The notes beneath the pieces are model-generated. The model did not search any database and had not been told where the DNA came from. It saw nothing but the letters and a program-made list of their open reading frames with translations. DNA of 64,000 nucleotides from Fimbriimonadia bacterium (GTDB lineage Bacteria; Armatimonadota; Fimbriimonadia; Fimbriimonadales; GBS-DC), in contig JAHCHP010000002.1 of the NCBI GenBank assembly GCA_026129765.1, positions 124,001 to 188,000 on the forward strand. Direction: 5' to 3'. Position 1 is the stretch's first letter. Every line of letters starts with the position of its first letter. Positions 23,818 to 31,534 of the stretch are shown here, one piece after another. The translations under genes and the position numbers were made by a program.

Positions 23818-24930
23818 TCAGGAAAAAAGCGACACTGGCTGCCCATTTGCCCATCGTTGAGCCGCTTGCGCGAGCAATCGTTGGGGCGCAGAAAGCGGAT
23901 AGTCGCTCAACGCGCCCGGTTCTACCCAACGCGCCTGCGTATAATGAGAGGTCCGAAGTTCGCCCGATTGATAGTCGCAAAGACAGCCATGTAGCTTGAT
24001 CGCATGATAGGTCACTTGATGCTTCACGACCTCCAACATGCTGCGCGGTTCCGCTTGAATCCCTGCCAGTTCAAGCGCGGCGCGCTGCGCGGTTTGTTCC
24101 ACTCGCTCCCGTCCCTCGCGCCTTAGGCGTGGAAACTCCCATAAGCCGCCCCATAAACCTTGCTCCGGGCGTTGAGCGAGAATAAATGCCGTTCCGTTCC
24201 ACACCATCGCGGAAACATCCGTAACGGCTTGAGAAGATTTTGACGCGCTCGCTTCGGGGACTGCCGTCGGTTCACCGCGTTTCAAGGCAGCGCAAAGATG
24301 GCTCACAGGACAGCGCGCGCAGGCAGGGTCCGCAGGAGAACAGATCGTAGAACCTAATTCCATCAAGGCTTGGTTAAAATCACCGGGCGAATCCTCTGGA
24401 ACCAACTGTCCCGCGATCTGCCACAAAAGCGATTGGTTTGCGCCCTTTTTCAAATCGCCTTGAATCCATAACAGACGCGACAGGACGCGCATCACATTGC
24501 CATCCACCAGAGGCTCGGGCTTTTGGAAGGCGATGCTGGCTATCGCGCCCGCGGTATAGGCTCCAATACCAGGCAGTTCGCGCAAACGATCTGCCGAATT
24601 GGGCAATTGTCCCCCATGCTGTTCCATCACGACTTGCGCCGCTTGACGCAGGTTCCTAGCGCGGCTGTAGTAGCCCAAGCCTTCCCACAGTTTCAACACC
24701 TCTTCTAAGGGCGCAGATGCCAGTGACTCTACGGTGGGAAACCGCTCGATAAACCGCTGAAAGAAGGGGATCACCGTCGCGACTTGCGTCTGCTGGAGCA
24801 TGATCTCTGAAACCCAAATCGCATAGGGATCGGTGGAGCCGCGCCAGGGCATCTCGCGGCGCGCTTGCTGGAACCACGCCAACAGGCTGTGCCTCAACTC
24901 CTCCATCCATTCAGGAGCGATGGGTATCAC
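23818..24930 (-). CDS. mutY: A/G-specific adenine DNA glycosylase
   Basis: Removes adenine mispaired with 8-oxoguanine. The 370-residue protein has the catalytic Glu in VSEIMLQQTQVATV, the helix-hairpin-helix LRELPGIGAYTAGAI, the catalytic Asp in LVDGNVMRVLSRL, and the iron-sulfur cluster Cys in CSPADPACARCPVSHLC. A C-terminal NUDIX-like domain (LAQRPEQGLWGGLWEFPR) would check the oxidised guanine. Its ATG overlaps the stop of the matrixin-like gene (ATGA), so the two are cotranscribed. Confidence 0.95.
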   Translation of the reverse strand: MIPIAPEWMEELRHSLLAWFQQARREMPWRGSTDPYAIWVSEIMLQQTQVATVIPFFQRFIERFPTVESLASAPLEEVLKLWEGLGYYSRARNLRQAAQVVMEQHGGQLPNSADRLRELPGIGAYTAGAIASIAFQKPEPLVDGNVMRVLSRLLWIQGDLKKGANQSLLWQIAGQLVPEDSPGDFNQALMELGSTICSPADPACARCPVSHLCAALKRGEPTAVPEASASKSSQAVTDVSAMVWNGTAFILAQRPEQGLWGGLWEFPRLRREGRERVEQTAQRAALELAGIQAEPRSMLEVVKHQVTYHAIKLHGCLCDYQSGELRTSHYTQARWVEPGALSDYPLSAPQRLLAQAAQRWANGQPVSLFS

Positions 24931-25640
24931 CGGAACGCTTCACCCTCTCCATGCAGGTGTTGCGGGCAGACAATCCGCTCGTGAACCAGTGTTTCATACC
25001 GGCGAGACCGTGGGGCTGGCGTTAAAGGCTGGAACAAAGAACAGTAGGCGGTCTTCATTGTGTTCAGATCGCTGGAGGTAATGGCCAAAGGCACATTAGA
25101 AGTATATGTAGGATACATCATATCTTCGCGGTTCGTACTATGTCCGCGGATACCAAACGCATGCCCAAATTCGTGGGCAGCAACGCTCTGGATGTCGACC
25201 GAGTTATTGCCCTTGATGCCGATCTTTACATCCGCATCAGACAGTAAGCCGCTTTCAACAAAGTAACGGTAATCGGTCATCCCGTCGACCGTGCTTGGGT
25301 CAAACCGCACTTTGATTTGCGCATTGCTTTCACTGTTCACAATGCGATATTTCAAAATGTTGCTGGCGGCAGCCATCCATTGCTCCAATCCTTGAATTGC
25401 CAAGGCTTGACGGGTATCACTATAATTTGCGTCTCTCACGAAATAGATGCGAACCGGCACACGCTCCCAACGCAGTAATCCCCCGATCTCCCCGACATAG
25501 TTCGGCACAAAAGTATCCTGTGTGCAGACCGCCGCGCTGCCCGCCGACACGCCTCCGCCACAACCCGTCATCGGCGCGAACAGACCAAGGCTCAGTCCAA
25601 ACAAGCAACCTTGAAAGAAAGGCATTCGTTTAAGCATCAT
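24927..25640 (-). CDS. Matrixin-like (M10) zinc metalloprotease, probable lipoprotein
   Basis: A 237-residue secreted protease. The zinc motif HEFGHAFGIRGH (HExxHxxGxxH) is complete and is followed by the Met-turn region EDMMYP. The N-terminus has a hydrophobic signal ending in APMTGCGGG, a lipobox-like site, so the protein is probably lipid-anchored outside the inner membrane. The ATG at 25640 or 25637 follows GGGTGAG. Its stop overlaps the mutY start. The substrate is unknown. Its pairing with mutY is probably only a transcriptional arrangement. Confidence 0.82.
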   Translation of the reverse strand: MMLKRMPFFQGCLFGLSLGLFAPMTGCGGGVSAGSAAVCTQDTFVPNYVGEIGGLLRWERVPVRIYFVRDANYSDTRQALAIQGLEQWMAAASNILKYRIVNSESNAQIKVRFDPSTVDGMTDYRYFVESGLLSDADVKIGIKGNNSVDIQSVAAHEFGHAFGIRGHSTNREDMMYPTYTSNVPLAITSSDLNTMKTAYCSLFQPLTPAPRSRRYETLVHERIVCPQHLHGEGEAFR

Positions 25641-25713
25641 CTCACCCAACCATAATTATGGCAGATAGATGCTTTCCTGCATACAGTTGTGTCTTTTGGT
25701 GGCTTGCCCATCC

Positions 25714-25785
25714 TGTAGCACGGACATCTTGTCCGTGAGAACTCTGTGTGCCGACGATGTAGCACGGACATCCTGTCCGTGAGAA
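25714..25785. repeat. Two direct copies of a palindromic repeat
   Basis: TGTAGCACGGACATCTTGTC-type unit at 25714-25741 and again at 25758-25785, with a single base changed. Each unit contains an inverted repeat CACGGACA/TGTCCGTG, able to fold into a hairpin. It lies in the divergent gap 25641-25870. No gene is supported in that gap. Confidence 0.7.
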
Positions 25786-25870
25786 TTGAGCCTTCCTTTC
25801 TTGGTCAAGATGCCCAAGCCACGTAAGAACAAGGAACTGCCTTTCTTGGCAGCGCGTAAATACCTCTATC

Positions 25871-26857
25871 TTGAGAATCGCTACCGGAGTGAATGGACTG
25901 TTTTTAGCCATTGTAGCTACCGCGCAGCAGTGGGGACGAGGCGATTTCTGGTTGCTGAAGACAGTGATCGATGCGCCACCCCCCATTTGGGCGGTTCCAT
26001 CCGTCCTGCTTCTCTTGATCGCTCTCATCAAACACCAGCGAAAATTTGCATGGGCAAATCTCGTCATTCTCGGCGTGTCCCAATGGATTCTGATGGGAGT
26101 CAACCTGCCTTTGCCAGAATCAAGCCCAGAAAAAACGGCTTCCGCGCGAGTCTTAAGTTACAACATTCAATGCGCGAAACAAGGTATCGAGCCGGTGGTT
26201 GGCACGATTCAACGGCTCAATGCGGACCTGATTTGCCTGCAAGAGACGCAGAACAACCGGATGGACCTCACCTTACCTCAAACCTTGAAAGAGCGGTTTC
26301 CGGGCTGGCATATCGCAGAAAGGGGCGATGTGATGACTCTCTCCCGGTTCCCCATCCTCTCCACTAAAACCCATGCTCTCTCGCCCAAGACCAACCGCGT
26401 CATTCTGGAAACCACGATAGAAGTTCAAGGGGAGCGGCTGACTGTTCTGAACCTGCATTACGCGGTCAAACCTTCGAATTTCTTGAGAAGCCAAATGACC
26501 CTTGCCGACTACTTCCATCATAAGGCAGCGCTGGCGGAGGAACAAACGCAAACCGTTCTTCAAGTTGCCTCTCAGACCTCAGCCCCCTTCATTCTGATCG
26601 GAGATTTCAACCTCCCTGCGCGTGGGGTCCTTTACCGTGAGTTCAGTCGCAGGTATCGCGATGCCTTTCGCGCGGTGGGTTGGGGACCGGGCTATACGAT
26701 CCTGTCCCGCTTTCCCTATGCGCGCATCGATTATGTGTGGCTCAGTGAAGGGGTCAGCGCGAAACAATGTTCTGTAGATTTTGCCAAAAGTTCAGACCAC
26801 TTCCCTTTAATCGCGGAAATCGCGTGGGAACATCAAGCGGAAGCTTCGGAGGATTGA
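25871..26857 (+). CDS. Membrane-anchored endonuclease/exonuclease/phosphatase-family protein
   Basis: A 328-residue protein. The first 85 residues hold two or three hydrophobic segments (including WAVPSVLLLLIALI and WANLVILGVSQWILMG). Residues about 93-325 are an EEP domain: LSYNIQ, LICLQETQ with the catalytic Glu, LNLHYAV, ILIGDFNLPARG and the final SSDHFPLIAEI with the Asp-His pair. EEP proteins with this membrane layout act on lipids, nucleic acids or small phosphodiesters; which one cannot be told. The start is a TTG at 25871 and is uncertain. It overlaps the convergent DUF1385 gene by 25 bases. Confidence 0.78.
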   Translation: MRIATGVNGLFLAIVATAQQWGRGDFWLLKTVIDAPPPIWAVPSVLLLLIALIKHQRKFAWANLVILGVSQWILMGVNLPLPESSPEKTASARVLSYNIQCAKQGIEPVVGTIQRLNADLICLQETQNNRMDLTLPQTLKERFPGWHIAERGDVMTLSRFPILSTKTHALSPKTNRVILETTIEVQGERLTVLNLHYAVKPSNFLRSQMTLADYFHHKAALAEEQTQTVLQVASQTSAPFILIGDFNLPARGVLYREFSRRYRDAFRAVGWGPGYTILSRFPYARIDYVWLSEGVSAKQCSVDFAKSSDHFPLIAEIAWEHQAEASED

Positions 26858-27879
26858 GCGACGGTTTCCGTCTGAGCCACTGCTTCGGTGTCTCCCGCCT
26901 CTTCAACGGTTGCTTCCGTCTCCACCGGCGCAGACTCCTCTGGAGATTCGGGAACTCGCCCTTCTTCCAAGTCCATTACCCGCTTCAACGAAGCGACTGC
27001 CACTTCGATCTGGTCATCGGTGGGTTCGCGGGTTGTCAGGTACTGGCTCCACATGCCGGGCGCTAACAAAATGCGAGTCATCGACTGGTTGCGGAACCGC
27101 CCCGCCAACCGAATGATTTCATAGGTTGCGCTGGCAATCAAGGGCAGTAGGGATAAATGCAAGGGCAGGCGAATGTACCAAGGTGGTCTGCCCGTGAGAG
27201 CAAACACGAAGATACTGATGACCAGCACCAGCAGCACAAAGCTGGTGCCGCAACGCGGGTGAAGGCGGGTTTGAGCGCGAGCCGATTCAATGGAGACGAC
27301 ATGTCCCTCTTCCAATGCATTGATCGCTTTGTGTTCCGCGCCATGATATTGAAACACGCGCCGTATGTCGGGCATAAGACCAATGACGCTGACATACCCT
27401 AAGAAAATCGCGATTCGGATGATTCCATCCACCATGTTTTGCTGGAAGGCGGTCCAATGCGCCGCTTTCAGCCAATCGGTGAGCAAGGTCGGCAGCACAA
27501 AAAACAGCAAAATCCCGATGCCGAACCCCACAAAAGCGGTCGCGCCAATCGCGAAATCATAGAGGGACTTGGGCAGGGGCTTCTCTTTGTGCGCAGGGTC
27601 GTTCTGGATTTGCACCATACTGGAGAAATTGAGCGCGCGCAACCCCAACGCCAGCGAGTCGATCAACATCAGAATCCCCCGCAAAAACGGGCGGTTCATG
27701 AACATCAACTTGCCGATGAGTGTGTTATTGAGGGCTTCTGAGTGAATGATAATTTGTCCGTCTGGCGCGCGGCAGGCAACCGCGAAAAAGCGCATACTGC
27801 GCATCATTACGCCTTCAATGACTGCCTGACCGCCATACCGCCAGTACGTTTTTTGCGAATCGTTATTTCTTTCCGCCAT
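26833..27879 (-). CDS. DUF1385 membrane protein (YqhQ-like)
   Basis: A 348-residue inner-membrane protein. The N-terminal signature YGGQAVIEGVMMRS and the following LRGILMLIDSLALGLRAL are typical of the DUF1385/YqhQ family. Several transmembrane helices follow, with RVFQYHGAEHKAINALEEG and HPRCGTSFVLLVLVIS. The last 50 residues are rich in Glu/Ala/Thr and probably disordered. ATG 27879 is inside the end of rpmE (17-base overlap), so the two are translated together; the rpmE-DUF1385 pair is common in Gram-positive and thermophilic bacteria. The family function is unknown. Confidence 0.87.
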   Translation of the reverse strand: MAERNNDSQKTYWRYGGQAVIEGVMMRSMRFFAVACRAPDGQIIIHSEALNNTLIGKLMFMNRPFLRGILMLIDSLALGLRALNFSSMVQIQNDPAHKEKPLPKSLYDFAIGATAFVGFGIGILLFFVLPTLLTDWLKAAHWTAFQQNMVDGIIRIAIFLGYVSVIGLMPDIRRVFQYHGAEHKAINALEEGHVVSIESARAQTRLHPRCGTSFVLLVLVISIFVFALTGRPPWYIRLPLHLSLLPLIASATYEIIRLAGRFRNQSMTRILLAPGMWSQYLTTREPTDDQIEVAVASLKRVMDLEEGRVPESPEESAPVETEATVEEAGDTEAVAQTETVAQSSEASA

Positions 27880-28084
27880 AGTTTTGATACTTGCGCATAA
27901 ACTTCTCAACGCGACCCTCGGTGTCCACAATGCGGCGCCGCGACATATCGCCCGTAAACACAGGATGACAAGCCGAGCAGACCTCGGTACTGATGTCATC
28001 TTTCACAGAGAGCGTCTCGAAACGGTTCCCACATGCGCAATGAACCGTTGCCACTTGATACTTCGGATGAATCCCTGTTTTCAT
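27863..28084 (-). CDS. rpmE: 50S ribosomal protein bL31
   Basis: A 73-residue bL31. It is the zinc-binding type, with the Cys pairs CAC and CSAC. Seen: MKTGIHPKYQ at the N-terminus, CACGNRFETLSV, and HPVFTG. The ATG at 28084 follows GAGGTGAC with good spacing, so the in-frame GTG at 28093 is rejected. A TATAAT box is 23 bases upstream. The gene leads the rpmE-DUF1385 pair. Confidence 0.94.
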   Translation of the reverse strand: MKTGIHPKYQVATVHCACGNRFETLSVKDDISTEVCSACHPVFTGDMSRRRIVDTEGRVEKFMRKYQNYGGKK

Positions 28085-28107
28085 TATCGTCACCTCTTAA
28101 GCGAATA

Positions 28108-28113
28108 ATTATA
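28108..28113 (-). promoter_or_regulatory. -10 box of the rpmE promoter
   Basis: Minus-strand TATAAT, 23 bases before the rpmE ATG, leaving room for a short leader with GAGGTGAC. No clear -35. Confidence 0.5.
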
Positions 28114-28296
28114 CCCTTTCTGTCCATAAAATGAACATGCCTGTGGGTATCCATCGTCATTACTGCCTGGACAGAGGGATGGTTCCCCAAAAGCATAAAA
28201 CGCAAAGGCGCTTACAGAGGCGATTTGCAGGTGGTCCATGTGTACAATCAAACCGTTCAAGCCTCAATTGTAAACGAAAAACAGCCCAACCTATCA

Positions 28297-28382
28297 TTCC
28301 CGTTGGTCATTCTCACGAAAGCGGGGAACGCGGGAATCCAGCTTTTGAACGGCAGGTTCTTCATTTTGCTGAGGATGGCTAA
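28297..28382 (-). repeat. Decayed inverted copy of the dispersed repeat
   Basis: Read on the minus strand, this stretch repeats modules A and C of 7384-7448: AGCAAAATGAAGAACCTG, then TTCAAAAGCTGGATTCCCGC, then GAATGACC, with scattered changes. The rest of the gap 28114-28401 shows no supported gene; a short frame across it on the plus strand consists mostly of this repeat. Confidence 0.6.
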
Positions 28383-28401
28383 AGATGATGAAGATGGTGA
28401 T

Positions 28402-28755
28402 TTACCAATGAATGATGAATTGCTCACGGCTCAACTCAACGAAATCGTGCGGACCAAACGCTTCATTAAATTGATCAAGGTGAGTGGTAAATATTACTAT
28501 TAGATCTTTATTGCCGATATTTCCTGTAGTTATCAATAAGAGCTTATATGGTTTCTGACTGATAATTAATGAATCTACGAACTCTGTGTCTTTCGTAATC
28601 AAAATTCTTTCTTCTTTTATCGATAAATCGTTCAAGTCTCCATCGCGGGTTTTATTTCCAAGAGGTAGCTCTGATGTATGAACAACATCATACCCAACTT
28701 CACGTAAATGATGAGCCAATTTAATGGGAAGATGGGCATCGACGATGAATTTCAT
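28402..28755 (-). CDS. DUF5615 PIN-like toxin
   Basis: A 117-residue PIN-like nuclease toxin. Seen: KFIVDAHLPIKLAHHLREVGYDVVHT, with the first Asp of the active site, then ILITKDTEFVD with the second Asp pair, and LLITTGNIGN. This build is typical of DUF5615, the usual partner of DUF433. The ATG at 28755 overlaps the DUF433 stop (ATGA). It would cut RNA when freed from its antitoxin. Base composition is more AT-rich than that of its neighbours, in line with horizontal gain. Confidence 0.85.
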   Translation of the reverse strand: MKFIVDAHLPIKLAHHLREVGYDVVHTSELPLGNKTRDGDLNDLSIKEERILITKDTEFVDSLIISQKPYKLLLITTGNIGNKDLIVIFTTHLDQFNEAFGPHDFVELSREQFIIHW

Positions 28756-28994
28756 CTTACTAAAGGTTCCAATTTCTTTAGTCTTGTTATTTGAGAGGCA
28801 AACTGAAGACAAGCAAGCAAATCTTCGCGCTCCAAATCGGGATAATCTTCCAGAATCTCTTCGTGGCTCATGCCAGAAGCCATCAACTCTAACAAAGTCT
28901 CGACCGGATAACGCATACCACGAATGGCAGGCTTACCATGATTAATCTGGGGATCGATGGTAATCCGCTTCAGTAATTGTTCTTTGCTCATCAT
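28752..28994 (-). CDS. DUF433 antitoxin
   Basis: An 80-residue winged helix-type antitoxin. Seen: RITIDPQINHGKPAIRGMRYPVETLLELMASGMSHEEILEDYPDL, a close fit to the DUF433 family. It is the first gene of a two-gene module with the DUF5615 toxin. The start is one of two adjacent ATG codons (28994 or 28991). A TATAAT box stands 6 bases before, without a Shine-Dalgarno sequence. The antitoxin probably binds its own promoter. Confidence 0.87.
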   Translation of the reverse strand: MMSKEQLLKRITIDPQINHGKPAIRGMRYPVETLLELMASGMSHEEILEDYPDLEREDLLACLQFASQITRLKKLEPLVR

Positions 28995-29000
28995 GTCAAG

Positions 29001-29006
29001 ATTATA
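29001..29006 (-). promoter_or_regulatory. -10 box of a probable leaderless promoter (DUF433/DUF5615)
   Basis: Minus-strand TATAAT, then 6 bases (CTTGAC) and ATGATG. Initiation would fall at the start codon. Confidence 0.5.
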
Positions 29007-29065
29007 CCTTTGTTTTTAGATCTCCCACTGCAGGAAACCCGCCCCGCACATAGAAACTCAAGCCT

Positions 29066-29866
29066 ATGGCAAAACGAGGCGTAATGCAGGTCAGCTTAAT
29101 CTTCCCGCCTGCAGAGATGGTTCAAAGATATTACAAGGAAATGATCTACTTGGCAGCGCGCACCTGCTACAGCGAAAAAAGCCCCCAACAAATTTGGGAC
29201 GACTTGCTTTCGGACAGCGTAAAGCCAGAAAAGGTGCATAGCCTGATTGAACATGTCATCGATTCGGGTCACCACAGCACGATTGAACATATCAACTTCT
29301 CTTTTGCCATCTCCGGGGTCAGCCGCGCGCTTTCCCATCAACTGGTGCGCCACCGCATCGGAATCGCCTTTGACCAGCAAAGCCAACGCTATGTAAAATA
29401 CAAAGACCCGCTCTATGTCACACCCCCAACCATTGAACAGAGCGAAGAGGCTTCAGAAGAGTTTGAACGGTTCCGCGACTTGAGCGAAGAGGTCTACAAC
29501 CGTTTCTTGAAATTGGGGGTTCCTGCCGAGGACGCGCGCTTTGTCTTTCCCAACGCCGTGACAACCAATCTCATTATGACGGTCAACTTGCGGCAGTTGA
29601 TGCATATGGCGGGGCTGCGGCTCTGCACCTTGGCGCAGTGGGAAATAAGGCAGATGTTCAAATTAATCAGGAAAGAGATGATGGCAGTTAGCCCCTACTT
29701 TGGCAAATTGCTGGTCCCGAAATGCGTGCCGTTAGGTTGCTGTGACGAAAAACGTAATGAGGACGAACATTGCCGCATTCGCCCTCACCGGAATACCGTC
29801 TTCAAAGTCTTTGAGGATTATAAAGCGGGACGCTTAGTCCATGCCTCGCCCAAAGATGCATCCTAA
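29066..29866 (+). CDS. thyX: Flavin-dependent thymidylate synthase
   Basis: Makes dTMP from dUMP with FAD and methylenetetrahydrofolate. The 266-residue protein carries the ThyX motif RHR-x7-S as RHRIGIAFDQQSQRY, plus SGHHSTIEHINFSF and the C-terminal NLRQLMHMAGLRLC. ATG 29066 is the long start; an ATG at 29084 (MQVSLIFPP) has AGG five bases upstream and is equally likely. It is convergent with the DUF4190-like gene, with a 4-base overlap. Confidence 0.94.
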   Translation: MAKRGVMQVSLIFPPAEMVQRYYKEMIYLAARTCYSEKSPQQIWDDLLSDSVKPEKVHSLIEHVIDSGHHSTIEHINFSFAISGVSRALSHQLVRHRIGIAFDQQSQRYVKYKDPLYVTPPTIEQSEEASEEFERFRDLSEEVYNRFLKLGVPAEDARFVFPNAVTTNLIMTVNLRQLMHMAGLRLCTLAQWEIRQMFKLIRKEMMAVSPYFGKLLVPKCVPLGCCDEKRNEDEHCRIRPHRNTVFKVFEDYKAGRLVHASPKDAS

Positions 29867-30135
29867 TTAGAAAAACTACCGGTAGCTACAGCGAGAGCAA
29901 ACATGGCCGCATAGCCTATACAAGCGCATGCCCATAAGCCTATAGAGACCATGCCGCAGATTCGCCCCGCGTTAATTGTGCCTCGTTGAGAAGGATCGCC
30001 CTCTCCCCGGTCAATCGCAGCCAACGAGTTATTCCCCATAATCCACGCAGCAATTCCAAGCGGAAAACAACCCGTCACAAGCCCTACGATGCCTAAGACC
30101 AAAATCGTCGTGGCGTTTGATGAACTGTTATCCAT
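29863..30135 (-). CDS. DUF4190-like small membrane protein
   Basis: A 90-residue protein with two hydrophobic helices: TTILVLGIVGLVTGCFPLGIAAWIMG and RICGMVSIGLWACACIGYAAMFALAV. Between them is the short charged segment LAAIDRGEGDPSQRGTINAG typical of the DUF4190 family. It has GGGAGG nine bases before the ATG. It lies alone between thyX (convergent) and the coiled-coil gene. The function is unknown. Confidence 0.78.
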   Translation of the reverse strand: MDNSSSNATTILVLGIVGLVTGCFPLGIAAWIMGNNSLAAIDRGEGDPSQRGTINAGRICGMVSIGLWACACIGYAAMFALAVATGSFSN

Positions 30136-30205
30136 CTTAATTCCTCCCAGAACTACGCTTCAAGACGCACTCACGCCTTGAATTTGAAATGGCGGCTTCT
30201 CCACC

Positions 30206-30757
30206 TTACCGGCGTGTGCCGACACGATGGTTCAGGTAATTTTCCAGATGCACTTTCCCATTCTGAACGGTTCCCATCACCTTGGCGAGCGCGTTTTCTA
30301 ACTGAGTCAACACCTCATAAGCATAATCGTCTGCGCCCTGGCGGATTTGACGCGCGCTCTCTTTGGCTGATTCCACGATCTCCCGCGCCTGTGACTCAGC
30401 CAGCCGGTACACTTCGGTCTGCTCGATCATCCGCGCCTGCTGCGAACGCGCCTCATCCAATAGCTTGGCGGCTTGCTCCCGCGCCGCGTCATGAATGCGC
30501 CGAGCCTCCTCCTGCGCCTCCTGAAGGGTCACACTGGCTTCGCTCTGCGCGCCGCCGATCAAGCGGTCGCTATTGACCAGTACCCGGTCGGCGTTCTCCA
30601 AATCGGAAGGCAAGTTCGCGATCAACTGCTGGACGCGAATACGGCACTCTTCCTTGTTCAATCCCCATAGAAAGGGTCCTACAGTTCGGCTGCTTTCGAT
30701 ATAGTCTTCCAGTTCGCGAAGCCACTTGCGCACAGCGCGGAAATCGGTATTGATCAT
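30206..30757 (-). CDS. Coiled-coil protein (DivIVA/ATP-synthase-b-like), near coaD
   Basis: A 183-residue hydrophilic protein. Residues about 60-160 form a long amphipathic coiled coil rich in Ala, Glu, Arg and Gln (ASVTLQEAQEEARRIHDAAREQAAKLLDEARSQQAR-like). The N-terminus is EDYIESSRTVGPFLWGLNKEEC. There is no membrane segment or nucleotide-binding motif. Similar coiled-coil proteins stand next to coaD in several Gram-positive and Chloroflexi genomes under the vague name ATPase. It may be a scaffold. Start ATG 30757 has GGGGAGG at some distance upstream. Confidence 0.7.
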   Translation of the reverse strand: MINTDFRAVRKWLRELEDYIESSRTVGPFLWGLNKEECRIRVQQLIANLPSDLENADRVLVNSDRLIGGAQSEASVTLQEAQEEARRIHDAAREQAAKLLDEARSQQARMIEQTEVYRLAESQAREIVESAKESARQIRQGADDYAYEVLTQLENALAKVMGTVQNGKVHLENYLNHRVGTRR

Positions 30758-30857
30758 TCTCTCGTTATCCTCCCCTGATGCTTAGAAGATGTTTCTATTT
30801 TGCGAATCATGATTGTCTTGTTGTTTTGGCGAGTCATTTGTTTCTTTTGAAAAGCAG

Positions 30858-30920
30858 ACTCATTCGCTTCGCTCAGGGTGACAGCATCTGTGTCATGCCG
30901 AGCGCAGCCGAGGCATCTGC
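30858..30920. repeat. Dispersed repeat: modules A and B
   Basis: The inverse of module A (TTCGCTTCGCTCAGGGTGAC, 30864-30883) is followed by module B (GTCATGCCGAGCGCAGCCGA, about 30891-30910, then GGCATCTGC). These correspond to the units at 7331-7410. The gap 30758-31026 has no supported gene. Confidence 0.6.
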
Positions 30921-31026
30921 TCTTTGAGATTTGAAACAATTCCTGTTTTTCTGCCCAATGAGATTACGCGTACGAATACAGAAGCCCCAACATTTAATTT
31001 TTAGATAGCGTTCCATAATCCTGCTT

Positions 31027-31521
31027 TTAAGATGCGAATTTTTCTTTCAATGCGCTCAACACATTGGGCGGAACCAACTGGCTCACATCGCCTTGTAAAC
31101 GCGCCACCTCTTTCACAATGGAGGAGGAGAGAAAGGCAAACTCGCTGCTGGTCAGCAGAATACAGGTCTCAATTTCTGGGTTCAACTGCCGGTTGATAGA
31201 CGCCATCTGATATTCATATTCAAAATCAGACATGGCGCGCAAGCCGCGCACAATCACCTGCGCGCCCACCTGCTCGGCAAACCCAACCAATAGTGTACCC
31301 TCAAATGACAACACTCGGACAGTGGGAGACAGCTTAGCGCAGCACTCGCCTAACAGCGACAGCCGCTCCTCCACACTGAAGAGCGGCTGCTTTGCCGAAT
31401 TAACCGCAATCGCTACGATCAACTCGTCAAACAGGTGCGCCGCGCGCCCAATAATGTCTAAATGTCCCAAAGTGGGCGGGTCAAAACTGCCGGGATAGAT
31501 CGCGCAGACCTTCTTTTCCAT
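31027..31521 (-). CDS. coaD: Phosphopantetheine adenylyltransferase
   Basis: Catalyses the fourth step of coenzyme A synthesis. The 164-residue protein has the nucleotidyltransferase motif YPGSFDPPTLGHLDII (TxGH form TLGH), VRGLRAMSDFEYEYQMASINR, and the C-terminal SSSIVKEVARLQGDVSQLVPP. The length is normal. A TATAAT box stands 6 bases before the ATG, with no Shine-Dalgarno sequence, so the mRNA is probably leaderless. The upstream glycosidase-like gene on the same strand stops just before this box. Confidence 0.95.
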   Translation of the reverse strand: MEKKVCAIYPGSFDPPTLGHLDIIGRAAHLFDELIVAIAVNSAKQPLFSVEERLSLLGECCAKLSPTVRVLSFEGTLLVGFAEQVGAQVIVRGLRAMSDFEYEYQMASINRQLNPEIETCILLTSSEFAFLSSSIVKEVARLQGDVSQLVPPNVLSALKEKFAS

Positions 31522-31527
31522 CGCATG

Positions 31528-31533
31528 ATTATA
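31528..31533 (-). promoter_or_regulatory. -10 box of a probable leaderless promoter (coaD)
   Basis: Minus-strand TATAAT, then 6 bases (CATGCG) and ATG. It begins one base after the stop codon of the upstream gene. Confidence 0.5.
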
Positions 31534-31534
31534 C

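Noticed and set aside
25737-25751. Repeat GAGAACTCTGTGTGC shared with 59563-59577
   Set aside because: A 15-base match is expected by chance a few times in 64 kb on both strands.
28225-28503. Open frame of 92 codons on the plus strand
   Set aside because: Most of it is the decayed dispersed repeat and the rest is antisense to the DUF5615 gene; no ribosome binding site.
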